In this document: one piece after another, positions 10,733 to 22,103 of the stretch
Layout of the letters: every line of letters starts with the position of its first letter
Numbering within the stretch: the first letter of the stretch is position 1
Assembly: GCA_036852015.1 (NCBI GenBank)
Contig: JAANDG010000042.1
Coordinates: 62,001 to 126,000, forward strand
Direction: 5' to 3'
DNA length: 64,000 nt
From: Pelodera strongyloides
Lineage: Eukaryota > Nematoda > Chromadorea > Rhabditida > Rhabditidae
Notes under the pieces: model-generated
What the model was told of the DNA's origin: nothing
Seen by the model: the letters and a program-made list of their open reading frames with translations, nothing else
Database searches by the model: none
Made by a program: the position numbers and the translations under genes

Positions 10733-13373
10733 ATGTTGAGCCGTTCGGCCCTTCCCTGTCTCCGGATTGGTCAGCTCTGTCAGAATGCGGTCCGTTCTGT
10801 TGCAGTCGCCACTCCCACTGCACCAGAATCCGTTCAGAAACTCAAGGTCGGTTTCTGTTGATGAAATGGCTTATACATCCCACATTTTTGAATCGTCTTG
10901 ATAAGCAATGGATAGTTCAATGTGCATATTTAGGTAACCGCAATTCCCGGAGATGGAGTGGGGCCCGAGCTGATCTATGTCGTACAGGACATTGTTAAGA
11001 ACACTGGAATCCCGATTGAATTTGAGGGTTCGTTTTTTAATAATGGTCTATTGCAAATTGTAGTCATGGGCTGTTTCGGATATTCCTCGAAACAAGAATA
11101 ATAACGGGCGACAGTATGTTATCTATATCTATTGATTCATAAATTATTTATTATGCAATCGTTTTTATTTACTTCAGAGGTGTTCCTGTCGGAAGTGCAC
11201 TGGACAAGATCAGCTTCCATTGATGCCGCCGTTGAATCAATTAGAAGGAACAACAATGTGGCCCTCAAGGGTACGTAGTCAGCAGTTATTTTCTGGAATC
11301 GTGATTTGGTGCGACTTACAGCAATAATCAACATATAATAATTAACATATAATAATTAACATATAATAATTAAATCCGTAAACTGCCGTAGGTTTCATTT
11401 TTTCAGTCTTTCAGGTGCCATAGAGGAATCATACGCTCACCCCGACGGTGAACTCCAGGGTCTGAACATGCAGTTGAGGAAGAAGATGGATCTGTTTGCA
11501 AATGTCTGCCATATTAAGGTGTCACTTTTCTCTTTATTTCTGTAGAAGTATTAACAAATGATAATATGTTTCTTCTAAAAGAGTGAAGCTTTTTGTGAAT
11601 GAATTGAGTTTATTCATTCAGACTATCGAGGGAATCAAGACCCGCCATGGAATGGACCTCGACTTTGTTATCATCCGTGAACAAACTGAAGGAGAATATT
11701 CTTCCCTTGAACACGAACTCGTTCCAGGTTTGTATGATATAGTTTGAATTTTTCCATCGTCACGCTGTTTCACATGTATATTATATTATTCGCATTAGGG
11801 AATTTTTCTTGCAAAACAAAGTACAACCATCACTATGCGTTTGTTGTTGATATTTATGCATTCCAGGAGTTATCGAATGTTTGAAGATCTCGACACGACC
11901 CAAGATCGAACGTATTGCTAAGTTTGCATTTGACTATGCGACCAAGTATGGTAGAAAGAAGGTCAGTCGGTGAATGATACGTTTATTTATTTATGCAACG
12001 ATCAGACTATACGTATCTCCATTTCACGTATGCAATTAGGCGAGATTCTCTGTATGCAATTAGGTGTGTTTATGCAATTATGCGTGATTCTTCAAGGTAG
12101 TTTTTGATTTTGACCACCGTTTTTAGGTCACTGCCGTACACAAGGCCAACATCATGAAGCTGGGCGATGGTCTTTTCTTGAGAACGTGCCAGGAGGTTAG
12201 TCTTGCATTCTTTCTGGCAGATATGAAATTGTTTCTCTAATTGAGTCCGGGTATATTCACATGACCAACTAGTGCACCGCAACAATTTACTCTTCTTAGA
12301 TGTCCAAGTTGTACCCGAAGATTGAATTTGACGCGATGATCATTGACAACACTTGCATGCAACTGGTCAGCAGACCCGACCAATTCGATGTGATGGTAAT
12401 GCCAAATCTGTACGGAAACATCATCGACAACCTGGCTGCTGGGTATGGTTTTGATCACTCGCTACTTTTCGATTTTCAAATTAAAGAAAATGACCCTTGT
12501 GCCTTATGTTGCTGCTCCCATATTTGACGTCTTGTAATACCATCTTATAATGATTACATTATTTGTAGACTGGTTGGAGGAGCCGGAGTTGTGCCTGGCC
12601 AGTCGATTGGATCTGACTTCGTTATCTTCGAGCCCGGAAGCAGACACTCTTACCAAGAAGCCATGGGAAGGTGTGTAATCACGCATATTTGGCGGTTCTT
12701 ATTTAGCTTGGTTCAGGGCTGGCCACTCATTCCGTAATCAAAAATGGCCTATATCTGTGGAGCGCACTACTTCGGTAGACCAGAGCGGACTGCAGGGGAC
12801 CCCTTCGGGTCCCTGAAGAACAGTCCTAGCTTTAACCTTTAACCTTTTTATTTCTACGCAAACTTGCAACATCGTTACACTTACTCACTTTTCAGGCAAA
12901 TCGCCAACCCAACTGCCATGATCCTTAGCGCAGCAAACATGCTCAAGCATCTTCACCTGGAGCCATATGGTATGTCCAGATACCGTAAGATGTCGTTAGC
13001 GTTTCATTTTTTCACAGTACTGTCGATTATCCTTCATAGTAGGAAATGTAATCCTTCCGTTGCAAACCGTTAAAGTACAATTTTTCTTTAGGAATTGCTC
13101 TCACCAATGCAGTGAAGCAGGTGATTCTTGAAGGAAAAGTGCGCACCAGAGATCTTGGAGGGTGAGTTCCTTCCTTGTTTAGTTCTTTTTTTTTTTGCTA
13201 GATTCGGTGCTCCTTTAAACATTTATAACTCCTGCTGTTTTCTGGTACCGAATTAAATACATTACCTTTATAAAAGTATGACAATACTGATAACTTTAAA
13301 TTTCAGCTACTCGAGCACTTTGGAGTTTGCCGATGCTGTCATCAGCAAGTTTTCCATGCCCAATGATCAGTGA
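10733..13373 (+). CDS. idh3b-like: Isocitrate dehydrogenase [NAD], beta-type regulatory subunit, mitochondrial
   Basis: Twelve exons: 10733-10846, 10934-11027, 11178-11270, 11415-11518, 11622-11727, 11867-11961, 12127-12195, 12300-12442, 12569-12670, 12896-12969, 13092-13161 and 13307-13373 (376 aa). NAD-IDH oxidatively decarboxylates isocitrate to 2-oxoglutarate in the TCA cycle. The first 38 residues are rich in Arg, Ser and Ala without acidic residues, as in a mitochondrial presequence. Then come the fold start [13 protein letters not shown], the block [27 protein letters not shown] and [21 protein letters not shown]. Residue choices such as IECLKI and [10 protein letters not shown] match the beta rather than the alpha subunit, so it is probably a regulatory chain. 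An acceptor-like TTCTATTATAG lies one base before the ATG. AATAAA follows at 13686. WDR44 begins about 540 bp downstream on the same strand. Confidence 0.93.
11333..11374. repeat. 14-bp AT-rich tandem repeat in IDH3B intron 3
   Basis: AACATATAATAATT is repeated three times in a row within the intron between exons 3 and 4. Confidence 0.8.
12765..12826 (+). other. Two stable hairpins in IDH3B intron 9
   Basis: CTAC-TTCG-GTAG (a UUCG tetraloop) is followed at once by GGGACCC-CTTC-GGGTCCC, the latter enclosed by an outer GGACTG/CAGTCC pairing. This stretch is distinctly GC-rich in an AT-rich intron. It may be a structured RNA or a degraded repeat; no known family is recognised. Confidence 0.35.
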
Positions 13374-13685
13374 GCAAGAATGTCTTGAGGCACCTTAGAT
13401 GAGATTATGTAATAGCTTAGGTACCGCAGTAGTTTTGTCAGTTGCTCAGAGAATTTAATGTACGTGTGCTTTAGTTTGACTCCATGTCTCTTTGGACTGA
13501 CAAAGAAATCGACTGATCTTAATTTATGTACATAATAAAATAGAAAGAAATTGTCAGAAATATAGCAATCTCTACGTATCATAGACTGTGCCTTAGTGTA
13601 TGAACTTCTTGATAATAGTCGTATTTGCTTTTTTTTATGGTTTAAAGGCATTTTTTATGTCTGTCCTTTTTTCTGATTTTATGTA

Positions 13686-13691
13686 AATAAA
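13686..13691 (+). terminator. Polyadenylation signal AATAAA of IDH3B
   Basis: A canonical AATAAA lies 313 bases after the stop codon, followed by T-rich sequence. The next acceptor, in front of the WDR44 start, lies about 200 bases further on. Confidence 0.6.
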
Positions 13692-13881
13692 GAATTTGCT
13701 TTCGTTTGTGCCAAGTTCTATTTGCATTTTTCGTCGTTAAAATTCGACTTGGCACTACTTTGATTTTCATGCGTATCATTTTTCCCAATAATCACAGTAT
13801 TATCAGGTGTTCCTTAGCCATTACAAAATATGTATTTATGACTCATTTTTGGATTGAATTCAAACATATATATTTAAAAAA

Positions 13882-13896
13882 GTTTCTTTGTTCTAG
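13882..13896 (+). other. 3' splice acceptor upstream of WDR44 start codon
   Basis: GTTTCTTTGTTCTAG is a U-rich acceptor ending 19 nt before the ATG at 13916. With the IDH3B poly(A) signal about 200 bp upstream and no first exon between them, this could be a trans-splice site in a two-gene operon. Confidence 0.4.
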
Positions 13897-13915
13897 TTGC
13901 ACCATTTTTCCGTAA

Positions 13916-16900
13916 ATGAGTGAATCGGAAAGTGACCAGTTCGAAGATGCTCCGGAAATGTTACTGACAAGGTTGCCCCAAAAGGTAGTGCAATTTATTT
14001 TGTTTGGGTCACCGGTTGAAATGTACACCCTGAAAGCGAATAGGCTTACTGGATAATACACCCGGACACCATTGGACACTCAATGGACACCCTTGGACAC
14101 CATTGGACACCAGTGGACACCCTTGGACACCAGTGGACACCCTTGGACACACAAAGCGTCTTGGTCCCCCTGAAACTAACTTATAGGATGGACGTATAGG
14201 ATCGACGAAAGCGAACAATTCTTCATTTCGTTGATGTTTTTGTATTTTTTTTTAAACACAAGTATTCTTTTCTTTTTGATCGGCATTCTACCTGGGGTTT
14301 TCAATTGCTTTTCGGCTACAAAACATCGTTCAGTGCGCGGTTTATTTGGTGGATCGGGTGTAGTTAAATGGAGTGTTGAGGTTAGCTTCTTCACACCACA
14401 ATTTATTAGCCTTTTGTGTACGAGCTACGCTCCACTCAAGCAATCTGCCGGTTTATTTTTCAATTCCTAAGCGTTTCAGAAACATGTAAATTTTCCGCAT
14501 GGGGTGTCCAAGGGTGTCCAAGAGTGTCCACTGGTGTCCAAAGGTGTCCAAGGGTGTCCACTGGTGTCCAAGGGTGTCCAGTGAGTGTCCAATGGTGTCC
14601 GGGTGTATTATCCAATAAGCCGAATATCAATATTTTTCCCGACCAAAATGTTCTTGTGTTTGTATCGAAGTGAAATTGTATTCAACCGTTTTCTCCTACT
14701 CGAGCTTCCGCCACTCGTGCTTCCCAATAGAAATAGTCTGTGTAGACTTTTCCTGAAACGTCGGCAAATTACTAATGATTTAGCATTGTTTAGAGTGTGA
14801 TCAGTGAAAGTCGCCCCACTTCTCTGCCCACAATGCCATCGACTGCCGGAGTTTTTCTACTTCCACCAACTCCGAGACTTGCGGTGACTCCAGTGAGTTA
14901 CTTTCTACCTTTCTCAGTATATATGTATTTATAATACAAGGTTCTGAGGAGTGCAATTTTTCTATCCATGCTTCCGAGTAATACCGTACGTTTGTCTAAG
15001 CGCACGTACTGGGAGCTTACGACGGACAATTTCGAATTTGGGGTGAATGAAATAAATAGTATCTCCACTACTGACAACATTTTACAGACAACGGACCTCA
15101 GCAAGTCAGCAGTCCGTCGTGATCGTCTTCGTGGTCTGCGTCTTGCAATGCGAGATGAATTCCACTCTCGTGATGGTCATTCTGTTATGGGAGATGGCGA
15201 TAATGCCAGTCTTCTATCTGAAAACACAAGTCTCCATTCCTGGCATAGGTATGAAATTATCTTGAGAAAATTTGCTCTCTTTGGATCCGTGTGTTTATGT
15301 ACATACTGTTTTTGATTCAGGAAAGTGCTGGCCGGACCTGCGCATGTGGTGCAACCAGCTGACAGCATTTCAACGTGCGCAATGGGCAATTCTACGTACA
15401 GCGATGGTTTGTCTTACCATTAATCTGTTCTTGTGACGTTAGGATGCATATTGTGAAGAGTGGCGTATTTTTCCCATACATGTGGGTTAGCAACTTGAGA
15501 AATGACGAATGAATTTCTGTTTTTATTCTCATTGATACGAATTATGTGTTTTAGCTTGGACCCCCTGTTCCCCATCAGCTTCTGCCTCCATTAGTCCCTC
15601 TCGTCCACAGATGTCTCCCCAATCAAGAGGTGGAGAGCGAGGAATGATCTCCCCTTCTGGGCCTCCCCCTTCACATCCTCCACCGCCTTTGCCAACGGTA
15701 CGTTTTCTGTTTCAGTGTAAATTAATCTCTTGTTAGTGAGAAATAGGTTTCTGTTCTTTTTGTCGAGTTTTGAAGTTTAATTTTTTCTCCAAGTTTGTGT
15801 GTTTTTTGTGCCACTTTGTCATGTAGGTCTATTTCTTATTCACTTACTCTGGGTATTCGTTTGTTGCAGTCCGACTTGCGAACCCCACCACCTGTGCCTC
15901 CCCGAAACCCCTCCATTCGACTGCCGAAACCATTATCTGTGATTCCGGACGTCGTGCCCAAGTCTTCGTACCAAAATGGAGAAGCAACGTTAGTTCTTCC
16001 TGAATACGGAATGCCATTGTTAACCGACTTCTTCCATGTTTTTATGAAAAAAATCACATAAGTGACCTTTCTAGATCATCTGTTATCGAAGAAGTGCCCA
16101 ATGCAATGATAACTAGAGCGGAATGTCATGCACAACCAAATTCCCATCTGGGAGGGGCCTTGGCTGATTCGGCAGGTTCTGTTAGTAATAGTGGGGATAG
16201 TGTTGCACCCACACCACCCAGTGCTGGGAGACGGAGAGGACATGCGAAGACGAATTCACTCGATAGAGGACTCACACTGGCAAAGACGATTAAGGTGAGC
16301 TCCTTTTTTATTGTTTGGGGCATCATGTTCATAATATCTCAATTGCTTGTGGACACTTTTGATAAAACTGGATAACGCTTGGTTACTGATTATTTCTCGG
16401 TTGTATTTGACCATTATTGCAGTGCGGTCCTTTCCCTCCACCTTCGAATAAGTCAAATTCCCTGAAACGAGAGCACGCTACTAGTGAATGTTGCGAAGGA
16501 GAAGAAGACGAAAGAAATCAGCAGGCGGAAGGGATAATCCATCAATTGACAACAAGTCTAATACCGGAACATGCAAATGACCAGGAGACGGTTAGTAATT
16601 GATTTACTTGAAGAGCTAACGACATGAGTACACCTTTTTTCTTAGCATTAGACTTCTTCATTTTCGCTCTTATGTATGCACCACTTTGCAAACACTTTTT
16701 GTGTACAGGAGTCACCTGAAGAGACCACTCCTCGAGCAAGGATTGAGTCTTCAACGACAACACCCACTTTGTGCATTGAAGAGCCGCATTGCTCCACTAG
16801 ACGACTTGGCCCAACGTCGCGTGAGGCTAGAAAGTCGGAAACCATATTGGAAGAGGTATACCAGCTTCTGGACTAGTATGCTTATTTTCAAATATTTTTT

Positions 16901-19900
16901 TTGTAATAATCGATTTACTCGAACTTTAATACCTGTGTATGAAAACCTCCTAACCTAGCCTTTTCAGTCACTGGAAAGCCCCGAATTAGCCCGTCCCGAT
17001 GCGTGCCCACAACTCGCTTCTACTTCAGAATGTGTAAGTCTATCTTCGGTTTAGCTGTACGCGAACGAAGGAAACTACTATTTGAATGTTTTAGAACATT
17101 CACCAGTTGAGAATTTAAGGATCTGATGGGGATATTTAATATATTTAGGTGGACTCCCTGCCAGTCTCAGTTCCTCAACCTAGTGAGCATAATACCACTT
17201 CCCGCTCTCTTTCTGAACAAGCCGTTGATCCGATTACAAGAGATGTCGAGAGAAGAATGAGCATGAAGGGACACAATCAGATTCCCTCTGAACCGTCGAT
17301 GTGGGTTGTCGTTTCTGACAAAATTAGAATTTTGGGTCTGGCGAGTTTGATGATTTACATATGACGCTACAGTGAGGCAAAGCCCCATTATCTGGTATCA
17401 CTTTGGCTTTTACTTATAGCCTGTCTCAACTTAGTAATTGGCTTTCAGGGACGATGAAAGGTCGATGAGTCTTTCACCAACTTCTCGGCTCGGATACGCG
17501 AAAAGTATTGTAAAAGGATACGCATCTGGATTCTTTCGAGGGGCAATCAATAAAGCAACACATGTTCTTCGACCACCGTGAGTTCTTGAACTTTGATAAT
17601 ATTTGTTTGTTCGTCAGTTTCAAGTTCTAATCGTGCCCTGTCACATTACTGATTTGCGCTCGCATTGGTAACTTTTCAGCTCTGCGCTAAAGACTGAGCA
17701 TGAAGAAACAGGCTCGGAGAGCGAAGACGGCGGTGAACCAACGGCTGCAGAAATACCTTCCCCCAGACCTCAAGGACCAATTGTTAGACCAAAGAACAGC
17801 AAAAAAGGACCATATGACTTTGAGAGTCTTCGTCTTGTGCAGGTATTGCAATCATTCTGCTTCTTTGTTGTGTAGCTTCATTTCTAGTCTAACGAATGTG
17901 TTCCTAATGCTACTTTCGTACCACTGAATTTTTGGAGACTTTTTCTTCCAGGATCTGGAAACTGAGCACACAGGAGCTGTTTGGTGCGTGAGGTTCTCAG
18001 TTTGCGGACGATTGATGGCAACTGCTGGACAAGACGCTATCATTAGGATATGGGTGTCCAAGCATCATCTAAAGTACTTTGAAACTCTTCGCGATCGATA
18101 CATGAAGAGATCAGATTGTCCACCTCAAGAGGTAAGAAAAATAGTGGAATTATTAATAAGACCATGCATTGTTGATCATTTAATTGTCTATTTTTTTCAG
18201 ATGTTTGAACGGACAATGCAGGACGAGGCCCTCAGACCGCCTTCTTCTTTCGATAGTGATCTCACCAACTCAAGTCCGTCTGACGATGACACAAAAGGAA
18301 ACGTTGTATTTATGAGTCAGCCATTTGCTGTCTTTAAGGTGAGTTCTTTACGTCCCCTTTCATTGACCGCGATAGTTTGAATGTTTACTGATTTTCTGAA
18401 TCAACCCATCCTCATTATTTTTGAGGCGCAACCCAAATGTTTTCAATGTCAAATTGCAGGGTCATACCGCAGACGTTCTCGACTTGTCCTGGTCCAAAAA
18501 TAACTTTGTTTTATCGTCTGGAATGGATCGAACTGTGAAACTGTGGCATATCACCCGGACCGAGTGTCTTTGTTGCTTTCAACACGTCGATTTTGTTACT
18601 TGCGTGGCTTTCCTACCAAAGGTATGTATATATTACGTTTAGCATGTCAAATATCATTACACTTGCACTTATTGTTCGAGCAGTTGACTAAACTCATCCC
18701 GTCTTTAGGACGATCGTTATTTCCTTTCCGGATCTTTGGATGGAAAGCTTCGCCTTTGGCATATTCCCGACAAGAAAGTAGCGCTGTGGAATGAAGTGGC
18801 CGTATGTTGCTTGTAATGTATATTCATCTTCAAGCAACTCATATGCTTCCTTGTAACTGTTTGCATGAACCCTCTATCTTAGGTGAAATTCATCACTGCT
18901 CTTGCATTCGTGAAGAACGGAAAGTTTGCCGTCGTTGGTACGTACAATGGACGTTGCTACTTTTATTCGACTGATGTGAGTTTTTCCACGAAACATTTTC
19001 CTCCAACGTTTTAGCTATACCTAACATATTCCCTTTTATCGTAACGGTTCATAATTTGTAGATAACGCTATTTTCTGCGTATCTTCAAAGTTTACTAATA
19101 TCTGCTTATTTTCAGCAATTAAAGTATCACACTGTGGTGGATGCTCGTTCCACTCGTGGAAAGAACGCGAGAGGCCACAAAGTGACTGGTCTTGCTGTGC
19201 ACGGGGACAAGCTTCTGGTAAGAGTTGGTTCCTTTCTTGTCTTTCCTTCTTTCCTAATACTTCCTGGTCACTTAACAATATAAAGCATGCATGTTTTATT
19301 TTTAAAGCGGTACAACAACCAGAATTTTGAAACGGTTTTTAGATAACTGTCTTCCCATGTATTTACGCTCTTACGCAAACGAGTATGATTAGAGTGAAAA
19401 ATCGAGCTCAATTCGGTTCAGCATAAATACGTGCAGTTGCCCGTCCAACGTGCTTCTTTCCAACAATATATTGATTTTCTGTACATGCCTTTGAACTTAT
19501 GAAACGACCGCTTTTCGGTCTTAATCCGTTAAATACTTAAAAAATCTTATTTTTTTCTAAGTTTCATTATTCTAGGGGTTTTCGCCATTCTTGATTTTCG
19601 CCATTACAGAAAGTTCTCCTAACAATGTTAGAGCCAAATTAGGGGTGCCCTTAAACATGAAACGCACCGTATATGTACGCGTTTAGGTGACATCCAACGA
19701 CTCCCGCATCAGAATGTATGATGTTCGCGACATGTCCCTGACCTGTAAATTTCTTGGGGCACAGAACGAGCACTCTCAAATCAGAGCTGCTTTCTCTCCT
19801 GATGGCAAGCATGTTATTAGTGGATCTGAGGACAAGTAAGTGTATTATCTTTCTGACCTTGTCTATTGGACAAATACCTGTGAATACTTTAAGAGTGGGC

Positions 19901-20506
19901 TTTTTCCTTAAATATTCTTTTTTTCGTGTAAGTATTCTTATGTTTTAATTCCCTACCACGCAGGTACGTCTACTTGTGGCGCACTAGCGACCTGTCAACG
20001 TCATTGTCTGTGAGAAAGGACAGAAATACGCAATGGGAAAGGGTAATTTATAGTGTTTTATACAACAATAATTGTTTTGTGTAACAGTACAACATAATCA
20101 TGCAAATAGAACTCAAAACGTCGTATTGTTGATTTATTTAGATCCGTGCTCATGCAAATCCCGTTTGTGTGGCAGTGTTTGCGCCAAAGCCTGCTGAACT
20201 GTTAGGAGGGGACAGGGCTTCATTGGTCAAGCGACCTTCCAATCCGTATGCCATGGACAAGGAAAGATTGGGACAGAAAGGTTCGGTTCTTGAGCTTCGT
20301 CTAAGTATGATCATGTTCATAAAATAAAGTCTGCCAGATTCTGAATGGCAGAGTAATAGTGAGAGAAAGTGAACATGAAATAAATGGGCAATATAAATGT
20401 ACTTTTAGCGGAAGTGCTTGTTTCCTCTGATTTGTCCGGATGTATCAAAGTGTACGTGAGGAAGGCCAAGCCAGCGAAACCTGTACAAGACGGGATTCCT
20501 GAATAG
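13916..20506 (+). CDS. wdr44-like: WD repeat protein 44 (Rab11-binding, rabphilin-11) homologue
   Basis: Twenty-three exons join in frame to 984 aa: 13916-13984, 14794-14892, 15088-15248, 15321-15406, 15555-15697, 15870-15988, 16075-16294, 16423-16590, 16709-16855, 16968-17033, 17149-17300, 17449-17577, 17680-17842, 17952-18131, 18201-18338, 18460-18621, 18709-18801, 18883-18975, 19116-19217, 19687-19835, 19964-20042, 20142-20280 and 20409-20506. WDR44 is an effector of Rab11 on recycling endosomes and the TGN. Residues 1-23 contain QFEDAPE, matching the EFYDAPE (FFAT-like, VAP-binding) start of human WDR44. The middle is disordered, with proline-rich stretches ([19 protein letters not shown]) that could bind SH3 domains. 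From about residue 560 come KKGPYDF, then WD repeats with [34 protein letters not shown] and [15 protein letters not shown]. Intron 1 holds a foldback element. Confidence 0.95.
14037..14626. mobile_element. Foldback element built of GTGTCCA repeats, in WDR44 intron 1
   Basis: A 578-bp element (14043-14620) lies between direct CGAATA copies (14037-14042 and 14621-14626), a likely 6-bp target duplication. Each end begins with an inverted GGCTTA(C/T)TGGATAATACACC. About 100 bp of roughly 10-bp tandem repeats follow (GGACACCxTT on the left, the complement on the right). Thus both arms are satellite-like and complementary. The core of about 340 bp has no recognisable protein. The structure resembles foldback (FB-like) transposons; no transposase is present. 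Confidence 0.7.
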
Positions 20507-22103
20507 GATTTTTATTTTACAATTTATCTAATAAGAATGGAACTTTGCTAAAGCAATAATTAATGTATTTAAATTGGCGGGCATTTTTTTTCTTTGCTTT
20601 ACTTGTACACTTTCACTTGCAGGTGGGATCACTGTGATATGTTAATTAAATTTACATTTACCATGTTTATTTTTGTCATGCGGCCTTTGTGTTTTTGTGT
20701 TGTCGATTCGAGTAGATTGGCTGATCGTATTTACTAATTACAGCGAAGCCCCGTCTTTATTTTCTGGCGCAGGTGTGGTAGCTAGTTTCTTTCGCATGAG
20801 TATTGCACCGAACACTATTTAGCATGTGTCATTTCTTAATTTATTTTAATTTATTGAGTGAAAGTGTATTACACATCGATATCATCGACATAATATTATT
20901 TGTTAAAACATTTAGGAAAATGTATGGATTATCCCGGTGATATGACAATACTATCAATTTGTTTTTAGTTTATTTAATGTAGGTTAGTGAGCTTGTCGAA
21001 GTACGAATTTCTTGAGTTGCGTGCACGAAGTTTCGTCGTCTTTTTCATTTTTGTTACGAATGTTGTCCTGATATTTTTGCCTTTCTTTTAACTCATTAAT
21101 TAATCTTATGATACTAACTAGTTGATTATTAAACATATTAAAATATTGTCGAGCAGCTGCCTTTTTAGTACTCTTTGCTCAAACTGCAAAGAAATGAAGA
21201 TGTTCTCATTAATTTTGTTTTGCAGCTTTACGTTCATAAAGATTTATTGGTACGTTCCTTGACAACTGTCTTCACAAGCGATACAAAAGTTGCACGCCAA
21301 CAACAATATCAATCCTATGTATGCAAATACACGATAACGCTCAAATCGTGGCTTTTTCAATGAATATTGGATTTCTCTACAAAAAAAAACATCTCATTTT
21401 GGAAATGAGAGCCCTGTAGTTAGTAGAGAGTATAATTAGCAAAACTATAATCACTACTTCAAGCTATTAATACATTCGTTCACTTCGATAGTGAGTATTT
21501 TTGTTTCAGAAATAACAAAAAAAGCAGCATAATTTCTAACTCTTCAACCTTAATCAGATACTGAGTCCCAATTCTCACTCTTGTCTTTGCTTATGTTGTG
21601 CGCATGCTACCGTAGTCTGGCCTGTCCCGTCTGCGGCTATTGATCCTGCGATGGTTTTCGGTCGCAGTGTTGCAACTCGCTATTTGCATTTTAACCCAAT
21701 AGCGAACAGTTCTGTTCAGTTATTCATATTCGTTTTTACATTTAGTCGGTTTGATCCGTGTACTTTCAGTTCGACAGTTGATAATATTCAACTGGTACTC
21801 GTTTTGTGCACACATTTATCTGTTTTTTCTACCTAGAACCTCATAACCCTTTTGATCCTTGATGATATAGAATTGGTAGAACCTTCATTCTATGCTGTTA
21901 ACTTCTTTCTAAAGTTGAACACTAATATCCTTAATGACATTGAATGGTAACTAATCTATTAATGACCAACTTTGGGTTGCTCACATTGAATTTGTCCAAG
22001 TGTTTGTTTGTTATTCGATGCTCACCTTTGAAGCCATGCATGTTTTCCTACGCACATGCGCACATTGTATCGTTCGATCAATAAACAATTCTCTTCTTTT
22101 CAG
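20507..22103. other. Intergenic region between WDR44 and ATP6AP2
   Basis: AT-rich, with no gene recognised. It should contain the WDR44 3' UTR and the ATP6AP2 promoter. No TATA-like or repeat structure stood out. Confidence 0.5.
22090..22103 (+). other. 3' splice acceptor abutting ATP6AP2 start codon
   Basis: TTCTCTTCTTTTCAG ends immediately before ATG at 22104, leaving no 5' UTR of its own. The start would be supplied directly after a spliced leader, or after a cis-spliced non-coding exon that was not identified. Confidence 0.5.

Noticed and set aside
14009..14673. Open frames rich in GVQGCP repeats
   Set aside because: They are translations of the tandem GTGTCCA repeats of the foldback element in both orientations.
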